64,000 bases of DNA, taken from NCBI GenBank assembly GCA_964019655.1, contig CAXHTR010000004.1, positions 992,001 to 1,056,000 of the forward strand. Direction: 5' to 3'. Positions 17,323-26,863 of the stretch are shown piece by piece; position 1 is the stretch's first letter, and each line of letters starts with the position of its first letter. The notes under the pieces were generated by a model. It did no database searches, was not told the DNA's origin, and was given only the letters and a program-made list of their open reading frames with translations. Source of the stretch: Perkinsela sp. pyNocScin1 (taxonomy: Eukaryota > Euglenozoa > Kinetoplastea > Prokinetoplastida > Perkinselidae). The translations under genes were made by a program, and so were the position numbers.

Positions 17323-18480
17323 TTAGCTCTTGCTAAGGCGAATAAAGTTGTAAAAGGTAAAGGAGAATCGCTGCTTGAGACGGTGAAGAATGGAGGCCTC
17401 TGCCTCGTTGGCAATTTTCTCAATCTTGCTCGTGAACTGGCCCTGCGCCCATTTGTGCGTGTGGTACACCTCGACGATGCAATGTACGCTCGGGAGGTCA
17501 TCCCGCGTTCCACGAGCAAACTTCTCATCCCATGAGAGGATACGCAACTCGAGCTGGTCGACAACCGGATGCTCAAGGACGCGGAGCATCGCTGCTCGAA
17601 GAAGGTACCTGATTTGGTCCGGCAGACTGACTGTGGTGAGCTCATCCTTGTAATGCACCCACGCACCGGGCTTGGCGTAGCGTGCGAGATTATCTTTCAG
17701 GTCGACCACCCCTGTGAAATTCTTCGCGCTCACCTCCAGGACTGTCTGAATGGGAAGCCTCCAGAGCTCCAGCGAGTTCCGTAGATGAAAGTGGTTCTCC
17801 TTTCGAAATGGGCTTTTATAGACCTTGTCAATTTTGGAAATCGCGAGCATGCACGGGACCTCGTATTGCGCACATCGTCGCACCACTGACCCTAGGAAGC
17901 TCTTTATTTTCGGTATGACCATCTCGGCACCGGGAAACACCGCAAGGCATACGTCGCAGCCCTGCAGCGAGTCCCATGCTACCTGTGAGCTCGCACTGAG
18001 GCCGTACTCCTTCGTGTCGAGGAAGTCCATGACGGGCGGCGTATCAAGCAGGATGATCTGTGTGTTGTGCACGTACGTCATGCCCTTGACCCAGTTCGTC
18101 GTCACGTTACGTTTCGTTGCGATTGGGGAAATGTTCGCGTGAATGCATGCATTGAAGAGCGCTGATTTTCCGCTGTTCGGGGGACCAATAATGGCAGCCC
18201 GCACGATGTGGGGGTCACTCACGTCGATTGACCGGGCCGCGTCCGTCCGGATGCTTTTCTGTCGCTCCACGGAGATTGAATCCCAGCGTGCACTGTCAGA
18301 AAGCGGAAATACGTCACCCACCGGGGTGTACCGCTTTTCGACGTAGGTCCGCCGAAACTTTTCTTCAAACTTCTTTTGCTTTGCGTCTTTCGCCTCAAGC
18401 ATCGCCCCGGTGACGCGCTTCATCCATTCCCTCTTGCGATCTGTAAAGCGAACATAGGCGATGCAGCTCCGAAGGAACAT
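17323..18480 (-). CDS. Era-like GTPase, mitochondrial
   Basis: A 385-aa Era-family GTPase. The P-loop GPPNSGKS is near residue 100, followed by a switch I threonine region, DTPP (G3), ISKID (G4, NKxD-like with Ser for Asn) and VSAKN (G5). The C-terminal about 110 residues match the KH-domain region that binds the 3' end of small-subunit rRNA (DQLELRILSWDEKF...IVEVYHTHKWAQGQF). The N-terminal about 90 residues include a hydrophobic-basic start (MFLRSCIAYVRFTDRKR), consistent with import into mitochondria, where ERAL1 homologues help assemble the small ribosomal subunit. Confidence 0.88.
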   Translation of the reverse strand: MFLRSCIAYVRFTDRKREWMKRVTGAMLEAKDAKQKKFEEKFRRTYVEKRYTPVGDVFPLSDSARWDSISVERQKSIRTDAARSIDVSDPHIVRAAIIGPPNSGKSALFNACIHANISPIATKRNVTTNWVKGMTYVHNTQIILLDTPPVMDFLDTKEYGLSASSQVAWDSLQGCDVCLAVFPGAEMVIPKIKSFLGSVVRRCAQYEVPCMLAISKIDKVYKSPFRKENHFHLRNSLELWRLPIQTVLEVSAKNFTGVVDLKDNLARYAKPGAWVHYKDELTTVSLPDQIRYLLRAAMLRVLEHPVVDQLELRILSWDEKFARGTRDDLPSVHCIVEVYHTHKWAQGQFTSKIEKIANEAEASILHRLKQRFSFTFYNFIRLSKS

Positions 18481-18551
18481 GAAACGCTATAAACAAAAAG
18501 ATTGAAGAGCATATCGATCTGTTGAAGGAAGAGGGAATCAGACAGCGATGC

Positions 18552-20369
18552 CTAGGGCTGCACTGGTATGTTGTACAGCTGTCGAATCGTGTCGTCAACC
18601 TCCTGACGCTCGCGTGCAGGAAGAACAAGAGATAGCTCATTGACAACATTTTGCAGTCGAATATGCACAAACGCGCTTGCTTGGGGGCCATTCAGAAGCT
18701 CCTTCAGGTGCGCCATGTTTTTGACCGGTGTTTTATTCACCGTGGTCACGACGCGGTGCACAAAGTGCTCGCTTGCGTACCCTTGGTTGACTTTATGAGG
18801 AAACATCTGCAGCAGAACAACAATCTCATCGCGCTCATGTGTTCGGTCACCGCCGAGAACGAAGTTCGTCAGGTGCCTCGGGGCGTTGTGTATCCAATCG
18901 CTCACTCCCCACTCGAGCAGAAGAGGTAGCGTCAGCTGTGCGAAGATACATCCGCAGTAGAGGATGTAGCGCGGTCTTTCACAATGCTCCTTCGTAAACA
19001 AATGATTCGGCACAAGCGGTCGGTTAATCGACAACGGTACGGAAATACGCTGTGGCTTCCCGTTCCGAATAATGTGCATCAGTACATTCTGCCCCGGTGA
19101 TTTCATCTGCAAATAGTGTGAAAACCGCAAACGCTCGCCTCGAAGCTTCATCGTCGCGTCGTTGCCCATGACGTGCTCGTCAATTTTCGTGATCACATCG
19201 TTCGGCAGAAGCTTCCCCGCCGCGCTGCTCGTCGGGCGCACGTCAAGGAGCAGAATGCCGGATGTCTCCTTAGGGATGGAAAGCTTTTGCCGCAGTGAGT
19301 CGTTGTGCAACTCCTGTAAGAACGAGCCGATCGATGAGAACCCATCGTGGTAGTGACCAGGGGTATACCTTGATGTGTGGTTATTCTGCTTCAGAAAACA
19401 CCGCAGGAAGTGTGCTATGATCGGGACAGGGATGATGTAGCCGATATTATCCCCGTGCACGAGCGCCTGGAACGCTATTCCAACTACCTTACCGTTGCAT
19501 ATGGAGGGACCACCGCTGTTACCTGGGTTGATGGCTGCGTCGATCTGTATAGCCATCAGATGTACATCGATGCCACCGTACGGAGATGAATCGATGCGGC
19601 TCACGACGCCCTGTGTGATTGAGACCTGGTCCCCACCATATGGGTAGCCCACAACAGTCACGCTCTGTTGCAATTTTGGAAGCCCACCGACATAGCCGAC
19701 TGATGCAATGCGCTGAATGGCTGACATAGCTGTTTGACCTGATTTATGCGGGACGCCAGCAAAGTCGAACTCTCGAGCGCCCTGCCAAAAATCGGGGTCG
19801 CTCACGCACAAAATAGCTAGGTCACAGTCTGCAGATATAAAACGAACCTCTGCGGAGTATCGCACGCTGTCACCGTGCCGGCGTACCTCGATGAAGGAAG
19901 CGGATGAGACGACGTGGGCGTTCGTGATAAGGAGGTGTTGCTTGGCATCGAGGACAAAGCCACTACCTGTGCTTGAGCCTTGCTGTTTCCGCTGCCATGG
20001 CAGCATGTAGTTTATCGGAGATGTTGTGCAATAAATTTTGACGACACTCTGAATGGCGTGACTAGGAAGCTGGCTTCTCATTGAGAGCTTCGCGGGGCCT
20101 CCTGTACAGTCCCTTCGTCTTGTCACTCCAGTCTGCACATCTTTTGCGAGTCGTTCTTCGTATCTCGATATCTTTGAACTCAGGCTTGTAAGGCTTGTCT
20201 CCATTTGCTGCAGTTTACTATTCATGCTCTGCTCAAGTGCACTTTGTGCTTGCTCCGGCACGATTGCACTTTTTCTTGAATGAAAGACACATGACTGTGA
20301 AATATTTCGCCGTACAACGTTCAGTAGAGCGCTTGTGTACACGATACGCAGACGTGATTGAGCATTCAT
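18552..20369 (-). CDS. DegP/HtrA-type serine protease with PDZ domains
   Basis: A 605-aa trypsin-fold protease with a complete triad: His in ITNAHVV near residue 152, Asp in DCDLAIL near 185, Ser in NPGNSGGP near 280. The loop GSSTGSGFVLD and GYPYGGDQVSITQGVVSRID are typical of plant-type Deg proteases (DEG9/DEG2-like). Two PDZ-like segments follow (around residues 330-430 and 530-600), the first with ILLLDVRPTSSAAGKLLPND. The N-terminal 90 residues include an Arg/Ser-rich possible presequence and a short coiled coil. Likely an ATP-independent quality-control protease; nucleus/nucleolus is an alternative location. Confidence 0.92.
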   Translation of the reverse strand: MNAQSRLRIVYTSALLNVVRRNISQSCVFHSRKSAIVPEQAQSALEQSMNSKLQQMETSLTSLSSKISRYEERLAKDVQTGVTRRRDCTGGPAKLSMRSQLPSHAIQSVVKIYCTTSPINYMLPWQRKQQGSSTGSGFVLDAKQHLLITNAHVVSSASFIEVRRHGDSVRYSAEVRFISADCDLAILCVSDPDFWQGAREFDFAGVPHKSGQTAMSAIQRIASVGYVGGLPKLQQSVTVVGYPYGGDQVSITQGVVSRIDSSPYGGIDVHLMAIQIDAAINPGNSGGPSICNGKVVGIAFQALVHGDNIGYIIPVPIIAHFLRCFLKQNNHTSRYTPGHYHDGFSSIGSFLQELHNDSLRQKLSIPKETSGILLLDVRPTSSAAGKLLPNDVITKIDEHVMGNDATMKLRGERLRFSHYLQMKSPGQNVLMHIIRNGKPQRISVPLSINRPLVPNHLFTKEHCERPRYILYCGCIFAQLTLPLLLEWGVSDWIHNAPRHLTNFVLGGDRTHERDEIVVLLQMFPHKVNQGYASEHFVHRVVTTVNKTPVKNMAHLKELLNGPQASAFVHIRLQNVVNELSLVLPARERQEVDDTIRQLYNIPVQP

Positions 20370-20442
20370 TTAGAATCTAGAAGGTGCATATCTCATATGA
20401 AAATCGATTGATCCCGATCGTGGTAAAAGATTCAATACGACT

Positions 20443-21315
20443 CTACACAAAAGAGTACGCTTTCATACACAATCTATGTGACTGTGCACGTACTTTATAT
20501 ATCAGGCACTGATCACTCGAAGATACATCTGTAGGGGAATTTTTATGCGCGTTCGTTTTATTTTGCAAGTCATGAAGCAGACAATTTTTACAGTATGAGA
20601 GATAATGCACATCTGTCCGCGCGTATGTGAGCATGCTATCTGGCAACGGCCGAAGAGTCCAATCAACACGGGCCAGCGATTTATTGGTCTCTACACTGCA
20701 GTAATGAAATAAAAGATTTGCAAGGCTTGGCCGTGTGAATCCAAGCTTCTGCATCGCAATCGACGTATCAAAGAGATTGCATACGTAAATGCCGAAATCT
20801 GCAAGCATCCATCGTAAGTCCATGGGTGACCCATGAATGATTTTGAGAGTCTGTGGCCGCAGAAAATGCGTTCGCAGTAGAAATACCCACCGGCGACACA
20901 TCATGACGTCAACCAAGTAGTCCATGCTGCTCGTAGCGATCTGAATCATGCACACGAAACCAGCATGAAACTCTGTTCGCGGTCTGTACTCGACGTCGAC
21001 TGCGAACTCAGAAGATTTATAGAGGTCATCGGCGAGCTGGCGCATGCCATGCTCGTTTGTGACATGCAGCCATGGGCTCTTAGATACTGGCGATGGGGTT
21101 TTGAGTGTCTTGCGGTCGGGTATTAGTAATGGTGATCTGAGTATGTTGTCACTGTACAGCTGCAGTGTTTTGGCTGCGCGCTGCTCAAATGTCAGTGCAG
21201 TATCAGTGCTGAGCAGCCCTGTACATCGACGTCTGGCATAATTCCATAGCATAAAAAAAAGGATTTTAAACGGTACACACAACATACCACGCGAAAGAGT
21301 TCGTACATTTAACAT
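20443..21315 (-). CDS. DEDD 3'-5' exonuclease (RNase D/Rrp6-like)
   Basis: A 290-aa exonuclease of the DEDDy group. Exo I reads FAVDVEYRP near residue 103, Exo II KIIHGSPMDLRWMLADFGI, and Exo III YARTDVHYL, giving the four acids and the tyrosine. RPSLANLL and DWTLRPLP also match Rrp6/RNase D. The HRDC domain of Rrp6 is absent, so this is a catalytic-core-only form. The start lies 6 nt past the stop of RAD50, leaving no spacer for a splice acceptor unless it lies inside the RAD50 frame or a later Met (MLCVPF or MLWNYA) is used. The N-terminus could be a targeting sequence. Confidence 0.85.
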   Translation of the reverse strand: MLNVRTLSRGMLCVPFKILFFMLWNYARRRCTGLLSTDTALTFEQRAAKTLQLYSDNILRSPLLIPDRKTLKTPSPVSKSPWLHVTNEHGMRQLADDLYKSSEFAVDVEYRPRTEFHAGFVCMIQIATSSMDYLVDVMMCRRWVFLLRTHFLRPQTLKIIHGSPMDLRWMLADFGIYVCNLFDTSIAMQKLGFTRPSLANLLFHYCSVETNKSLARVDWTLRPLPDSMLTYARTDVHYLSYCKNCLLHDLQNKTNAHKNSPTDVSSSDQCLIYKVRAQSHRLCMKAYSFV

Positions 21316-21321
21316 ATTGGA

Positions 21322-24300
21322 TCAATTACCGTGAAGGGTCTGAATAGATTGTTTTTCAATTTGCGAGAATTTTCCGTCGATCGTCTTGTGTACGTAGTAG
21401 TACGAGTCACACATCGACGAGTGCCCAAGGGCCCGAACGAATGATTCGTCGTGCGTGATGATGATGATCTGGAAGTTCTTGACATGGCGGCGAGCTTCAA
21501 TTAATTTTCGCAGCGCCTCTGCAAGTGCGACGATATTCTCTTCGTCAAGATTTGTTGTCGGTTCATCGAGGGCCATAATGCCACAGTCACAACAAAAAGC
21601 CTCGGACAATGCCAAGCGAATGATGACTGACGCGAGGACTTTCTGTCCAGCGCTGCATCGACCGCGGAAATCGAGCTCGAAATCGCCCTTGCACATAACG
21701 ACGCGGTAGCGGAAGCTTCGCCGCTGCATAGTTGATGTGTTGTCCTCATCGACTCGAATGGCAATATTATCAATATCTGAGCCAGCGTATATACTTCGCC
21801 AAAGCTGGCCAATAATGTCGTTCAGCTCCGTGATTTTGTCCATGTGGTATCGAGTGACTGCGCTGTCTAGTGCCTTGTGGAATTTTTCAATGTCTTGTAC
21901 CGCAATCTGAGACGTTAGAAGTTTAATCTTCGTTGAAGCGAGGCGCCGCTCGATTTCGTCATATTTTTTCTCAACGAGACATGCTCTAAGATGTCTGACG
22001 TCGGCTTCTAGGGGCTCTGCTTTGCCTTTCAGCCGTGATATCTTGCTGCCGATTTCAACTATAGAGAACTCAATGAATGACTTGATTTCCTCCGCGGTCT
22101 TCGCTTCGTATCCAAAAGACAGCGACTCAAAGTACGAATGTAGAGTTTTCTCAGTTTCTTGCATTTTTTCTCGTACCTCAGTCATTTGCCCGGACAGTGA
22201 GTGGAGTTCTTTCTCTGCATGGATAATTTGCCGCAGTGATGAGAACTGCTGCTGCATGATCACAAAAGAATCGTACTCCGCGTTAACACCCTCGAATTCC
22301 TTACGACATTGCTCTTCCCTTTCCTCCAAAGCCTCTCTCTCCTTTTTCAATGATATCATGAGCTTTTGGGCCTTCTGCAAGGCCTCGGGCAATGGGTCCC
22401 GAGCTAAGTGCGACGCTTGCTCGCGGAAGGTTAAAAAGCTTTTCTCAATTTCGAGGACGTTGGCTAAATCAGCTTCGACTCGCTGAACAGAGACATCGCG
22501 CTCGCGTTTGATGGACTTGGCACTCTCTTTCGATTCAAGAAGTTTCTGAGATAGGCTACCCAGCTCTACTGCAAGTGCTTCCTGCGACTCTTTCAAATGC
22601 GCTATGTTATCTTCTTTCTCTTTGGCAGATTGAAGGGCAAATGAGCGCTTTTGAAACAATTCTTCAAGCAGCCGAACGTCATTTTCTTTAGACAATATTT
22701 GTGACCGTGTTCCTTGCAGTGCATTAGACGAATCCACTCGTGCTGCCTCTGCGATAGCAATTTTTTTTCTCAGGCTCGCGATATGATCTTCCATCGCTTT
22801 GTGCGCTTCACAGCTTGCGTCAATGTCATCCTCGCTGATGTCAGCAAGCTCAGATGATTCCAATTGCATCTGGATATCTTGGATATCGCCTTCAAGCCGG
22901 AGTGCTTCGCTAGCTATTTGCAGAACCTGCTTCTGCGCCTCATATTGTTTCAAAAGCTGGTTTTCCTCCTGAGCAAGATCGGCCTGTTGCTTGTACAGAT
23001 TCTCCAATGCAAGATTTACATCCTTTTTTCGAGCCTCGTCGTGAGGAATCTTCTCCTGAATGATCGCTATGTAGTGTAAAATTTCTGCAAATTCATTTTG
23101 CAGAATGCTCTTGCGCTCTTTCATGGCTTGCATCCGCGAGGAGTCCGTGCTCTGCGCCTCCTCAATATCTTGTATTTTCTTCGACAAGCGCTCACGAAAC
23201 ATCGCAGCCTCTGCCTCATTTTCGAAGCCCCGCTGGCAAACCATGCATGCAGATGTGGACATGAAGTGTTCGATGAAGCGCTTATACTGCTCCAAAGAGC
23301 CACTGTAGCCACCCAGTGTCGATGTCAGGTTATCATATTCAATATCAAGGTGAGACATGGCATTCATTGGATCTTGTAAGGTGATATCGATGCTGTCACC
23401 GAGCTTCGTGTCAAACTTGCTTCGCATCTGTGAAGCCTTCTCCGCATTATCTTGCAGAGCTTTGCTCAAATCTGTTTGATCTTTTTCGTGCGTTGCCACT
23501 GATCTTTCTGTTTCGATAATCTTTTTTCGAATAGCTTCAAGATTTTGCGCGCATATTTGCACGCTTGATTCCGTGCCTTTTTTCACATCTTGTATGTGTG
23601 CTGTGTATGGAACCTGAGCAAGCTCATTCATGCACGTTTTATTCTTTTTAATCATGGCCTCTTTTTCTTCTTTTGACGACCGCAACGAACGATTTTTTGC
23701 TATTTTGTCTTTAACCTCCATCGATAATCGCATCTTGTCACTAATATCCTTGAACTTTGCCTCAGCTTCTTCGACTTCTGCTTGTGTTTTTTGAATGATA
23801 CCATGCAGATTCTCGCTTGCTTGACTTTCTTCGATTTCCTGTAGTTGACCCTGAAGCATTCGCAGCTCTTCTTTTAGGTCCATGAGTGATGATTCACCTA
23901 CAAATCGGGCCATCTTTGAAATTTCTGCTTGCAATGCTTCAAGAGATGCCTTTTCATCTAGAATCTTTGTTTCTATATCGACTTTTCGGACCTCCTTTCG
24001 ACTGAGCTCTGTCAACAACTCATTCTGCTCAGCTTCGACTCGGTGAAGTTCATTTTCTGCCAAAGCAAATGTGGACTGCTTTTCTTCTCGATACATGTCA
24101 AGGCGCTGGTGCAAAGTTTGCAAGGCTTCACCGATACAGGGCACTATATCTTTGATATCGTGTATCGGGCGAAATGGGATTTCGAAGCTGATTTTTTCGC
24201 CAATAGACTTCTGAAAGCACTGAAACTGTTCTAATTTTGTTGCACTGAGCTCGATATCAGCCTCTATCTTTTGCGCAGATGCTTCTGCAAGGCTCAGCTC

Positions 24301-25335
24301 CGACGCGATACGGCTTATAGATGACTGAACCTCACGCTGTGTATTCTCGATTTGTTTCTTGAGACTGAGAAGCTCGTTGATTCGAGTTTCGACTCCATGC
24401 ACCCGATTTTCAAGATCAGATAGTGGCATGCTGGTATAGCAGTCGCCCTGCAGCGAAGCCTTGAGAGCTTCGATGGATTGTTTTTTCTCATTCAAAATTA
24501 TGGAAGTGTGAGACACACTCTCCTGATACTGAGCAATCTCTGTGAACCATTTTTCAGATACAGCCAAAGCAGAGGAAAGTCTTTTGTGCTCACCCTCAAG
24601 ATTTGCTGCCTCCTGTGCCAAAACGGATGATGAGTTTTCTTTTTCAGACAGCTCTATTTGTATTTTTTTCGCTTGCAAAGCATATTCTTCAAGCAAGAGC
24701 ATCGATGCCTCGCATTGTTTGACCTCTTGCCGGTAAAATTTGGCGCTCTCGCGAAACTTCTCGAGCGCACCTACATATTTTGTGGACGAAAAAATATCGT
24801 CAAGGCGCTTCTTGACTTCAAGGGGCGTACCGAAGCACCACAAAGCATCTTCCTGATGACAAAATATGACGTTCTTGAGAACTGGTGGGCAAATACCAAG
24901 GAGATCTGGTATAATTTTGTCAATGTCGGTCGGTCGAAAGGTCCCAGAGGTTGTTTTCTTTGTGGTAGCGTCTTTGTACGACAAGGACGCGTCAATTGTA
25001 GTTGATGTAAGTTTGCTCTTTTTCACAGTAGACTGAAGTGTGCGGACCACCTGAATGTCCTGGCCAGTATTTGCTCGAAATGTGAGTCGAATCTGCGCAC
25101 GGACCTCTTTCTCTCCTAAAACACGTGGATCATAGACAAAAGAGCCCCTGTCTGCTCCAACAGGAAGTTCACCAGAAGTGGCATTCAAGCACGCCTCTAT
25201 GATCGTCGTCTTTCCAGCTCCATTGCGACCGAGTATGATTGTTAGCGGGTGTCCAAAATATATCGTTTGAGCTTCATCAAACTCGGGTGAGAAAGACCGG
25301 ATCCCAGATATTTGAATCTTGTGAAGGCTTGACAT
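21322..25335 (-). CDS. RAD50: RAD50, DNA double-strand-break repair ATPase
   Basis: A 1337-aa SMC-like protein, the ATPase of the Mre11-Rad50(-Nbs1) complex that tethers and processes DNA ends. Walker A is LGRNGAGKTT near residue 37. Two long coiled-coil arms flank a zinc hook CMVC near residue 697. The signature motif RGRCSAGQ and Walker B IMALDEPTTNLDEEN lie near residues 1225-1270. The N-terminal IRSFSPEFDEAQTIYF and the Q-loop CHQEDALW are typical of eukaryotic RAD50. Length equals the family norm. The next gene downstream starts almost immediately. Confidence 0.97.
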   Translation of the reverse strand: MSSLHKIQISGIRSFSPEFDEAQTIYFGHPLTIILGRNGAGKTTIIEACLNATSGELPVGADRGSFVYDPRVLGEKEVRAQIRLTFRANTGQDIQVVRTLQSTVKKSKLTSTTIDASLSYKDATTKKTTSGTFRPTDIDKIIPDLLGICPPVLKNVIFCHQEDALWCFGTPLEVKKRLDDIFSSTKYVGALEKFRESAKFYRQEVKQCEASMLLLEEYALQAKKIQIELSEKENSSSVLAQEAANLEGEHKRLSSALAVSEKWFTEIAQYQESVSHTSIILNEKKQSIEALKASLQGDCYTSMPLSDLENRVHGVETRINELLSLKKQIENTQREVQSSISRIASELSLAEASAQKIEADIELSATKLEQFQCFQKSIGEKISFEIPFRPIHDIKDIVPCIGEALQTLHQRLDMYREEKQSTFALAENELHRVEAEQNELLTELSRKEVRKVDIETKILDEKASLEALQAEISKMARFVGESSLMDLKEELRMLQGQLQEIEESQASENLHGIIQKTQAEVEEAEAKFKDISDKMRLSMEVKDKIAKNRSLRSSKEEKEAMIKKNKTCMNELAQVPYTAHIQDVKKGTESSVQICAQNLEAIRKKIIETERSVATHEKDQTDLSKALQDNAEKASQMRSKFDTKLGDSIDITLQDPMNAMSHLDIEYDNLTSTLGGYSGSLEQYKRFIEHFMSTSACMVCQRGFENEAEAAMFRERLSKKIQDIEEAQSTDSSRMQAMKERKSILQNEFAEILHYIAIIQEKIPHDEARKKDVNLALENLYKQQADLAQEENQLLKQYEAQKQVLQIASEALRLEGDIQDIQMQLESSELADISEDDIDASCEAHKAMEDHIASLRKKIAIAEAARVDSSNALQGTRSQILSKENDVRLLEELFQKRSFALQSAKEKEDNIAHLKESQEALAVELGSLSQKLLESKESAKSIKRERDVSVQRVEADLANVLEIEKSFLTFREQASHLARDPLPEALQKAQKLMISLKKEREALEEREEQCRKEFEGVNAEYDSFVIMQQQFSSLRQIIHAEKELHSLSGQMTEVREKMQETEKTLHSYFESLSFGYEAKTAEEIKSFIEFSIVEIGSKISRLKGKAEPLEADVRHLRACLVEKKYDEIERRLASTKIKLLTSQIAVQDIEKFHKALDSAVTRYHMDKITELNDIIGQLWRSIYAGSDIDNIAIRVDEDNTSTMQRRSFRYRVVMCKGDFELDFRGRCSAGQKVLASVIIRLALSEAFCCDCGIMALDEPTTNLDEENIVALAEALRKLIEARRHVKNFQIIIITHDESFVRALGHSSMCDSYYYVHKTIDGKFSQIEKQSIQTLHGN

Positions 25336-25437
25336 AGCTTATACTGATTTCGATGAAAAAAATACGGTTCGAGTGGACAGATAAAAAAATAGTGTTGATA
25401 ATCTACTCTAGTCCGATGCACACAGACTGTACATCGA

Positions 25438-26766
25438 TCATTCATCTTCACAAAAGGGGCTCAGAGAAGAAGGAAAGCGGTTCGCGCAAAATTGTATGAG
25501 CTCTTTCCGAAATCCAATATTACTCAGAACTGTGTAACCTACCGAAATCTTTTTGTGCTCTTCAGCCACCGATCGACTGAGCCTTTCAGAGAGCTTTGGA
25601 AGCAGATTATGGAGGCCAGGGGCGAATGTGCTATCCACCCCGCGGGCTCGGCGAATCGCCGTGCGTATGTCGAGCCCGTGCCTATCGACCAGATAGGCAA
25701 TGCAGAGGCACGAGCTACGATTCATGCCAGCGACACAATGAACAATAATTCTAGCTGATTTGTCTTTAGATAGAATTTCGTCGACCTTTTCGGCAAAAAA
25801 GTCATAGTCAAGGTGGAGAATCGGGTAATTTTCATCATCTGCGCACTCCATTAAATGGTATCGCAGCTTCATTGACTCGATAGCGATTACCTTGTCGCGT
25901 GATGCCAAACCAATCTCGCCCTTGAGATTTGTATCGTCGCCTTTAGAAGAGCACCTTTCGAAATCAACGCACGGAAAGCTCAGCCTCCGCCTTTTGCTGC
26001 CTCTGCTGATATCATCAGTGAAACTCGGCCTTGAGACGTACGCCACGTTGATGACATCCGTGATTCCGTGGTCACGCAAAAGAGTATGGTACTGAACATC
26101 CTGCAGGACAGCTTGGCCGCAGATATATATGAAATTCGAAATCTGGCGGAAGTTGGCATGGTCTTCGGTATGTGCATCATCATCGGCTTCAGAGCACGCG
26201 CTATCACGCTGTGATCGCTGCGATATCACAATATTTTCTTCTTTCGGTCTCTGTTGGCTGCAATGTTCGGTATTCTGGTGGATGCTCGCAACAAAGTCCA
26301 TTCGAAGCTCGTTCTGTAGTGATCTGAGAACCTGCTGATACTTCTCATGTGACATCTTCCCCGGGGGCTTTTTCTTTGATGTCGTAAAGAGGGGCGTTTG
26401 AAAGCCATTGAGACAACTCAAGTGTGTACAGCTGTCAAATTTTTTCGTCGGTGTGCCTGTACAAGAGTGGTGAGCACATTGAACGAAGTCGCGCCCATCT
26501 TCATCGTTCGATTCATAGCAATGCTTCCAAAGTTTGTCATTAGAAATACAGTCGTCTTGCCTTTCATCATTATCGTCATCGGTGATTCTGTTTAGAAAGT
26601 TTTCATCGGCTGCCTCAGATACTTTTGGCGTGCCGTAATCATGCACAGATACTTTCTTTGGGGAAAGCGACAGATTCTTGATAGGCGTGCTTACTGTTCT
26701 TCGAGGAGACGCAGACCTTGTAGTGACTGCAGGTGAAACCGTGGGCTCCATCACAGTGGACACCAT
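25438..26766 (-). CDS. Dual-specificity protein phosphatase
   Basis: A 442-aa protein with a C-terminal DSP domain: ISNFIYICGQAVLQD near residue 210, LHLDYDFFAEKVDEIL and the P-loop HCVAGMNRSS near residue 340 (HCxxGxxRS, catalytic Cys and Arg present), preceded by the general-acid region with Asp in LDYDF. The N-terminal 200 residues are low-complexity, with SP/TP sites and a Cys/His-rich stretch (HHSCTGTPTKKFDSCTHLSC) of unclear meaning. Probably a cytosolic or nuclear regulator; substrate not deducible. Confidence 0.9.
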   Translation of the reverse strand: MVSTVMEPTVSPAVTTRSASPRRTVSTPIKNLSLSPKKVSVHDYGTPKVSEAADENFLNRITDDDNDERQDDCISNDKLWKHCYESNDEDGRDFVQCAHHSCTGTPTKKFDSCTHLSCLNGFQTPLFTTSKKKPPGKMSHEKYQQVLRSLQNELRMDFVASIHQNTEHCSQQRPKEENIVISQRSQRDSACSEADDDAHTEDHANFRQISNFIYICGQAVLQDVQYHTLLRDHGITDVINVAYVSRPSFTDDISRGSKRRRLSFPCVDFERCSSKGDDTNLKGEIGLASRDKVIAIESMKLRYHLMECADDENYPILHLDYDFFAEKVDEILSKDKSARIIVHCVAGMNRSSCLCIAYLVDRHGLDIRTAIRRARGVDSTFAPGLHNLLPKLSERLSRSVAEEHKKISVGYTVLSNIGFRKELIQFCANRFPSSLSPFCEDE

Positions 26767-26863
26767 TTCATTATCGAAGAGAAAGTCTAAAAGGGTAGAT
26801 ATTTCGAGGTCAGATTACGCATGAGAGTGATTCAAATCATATTTACAATGTAGCTATTGTAGG

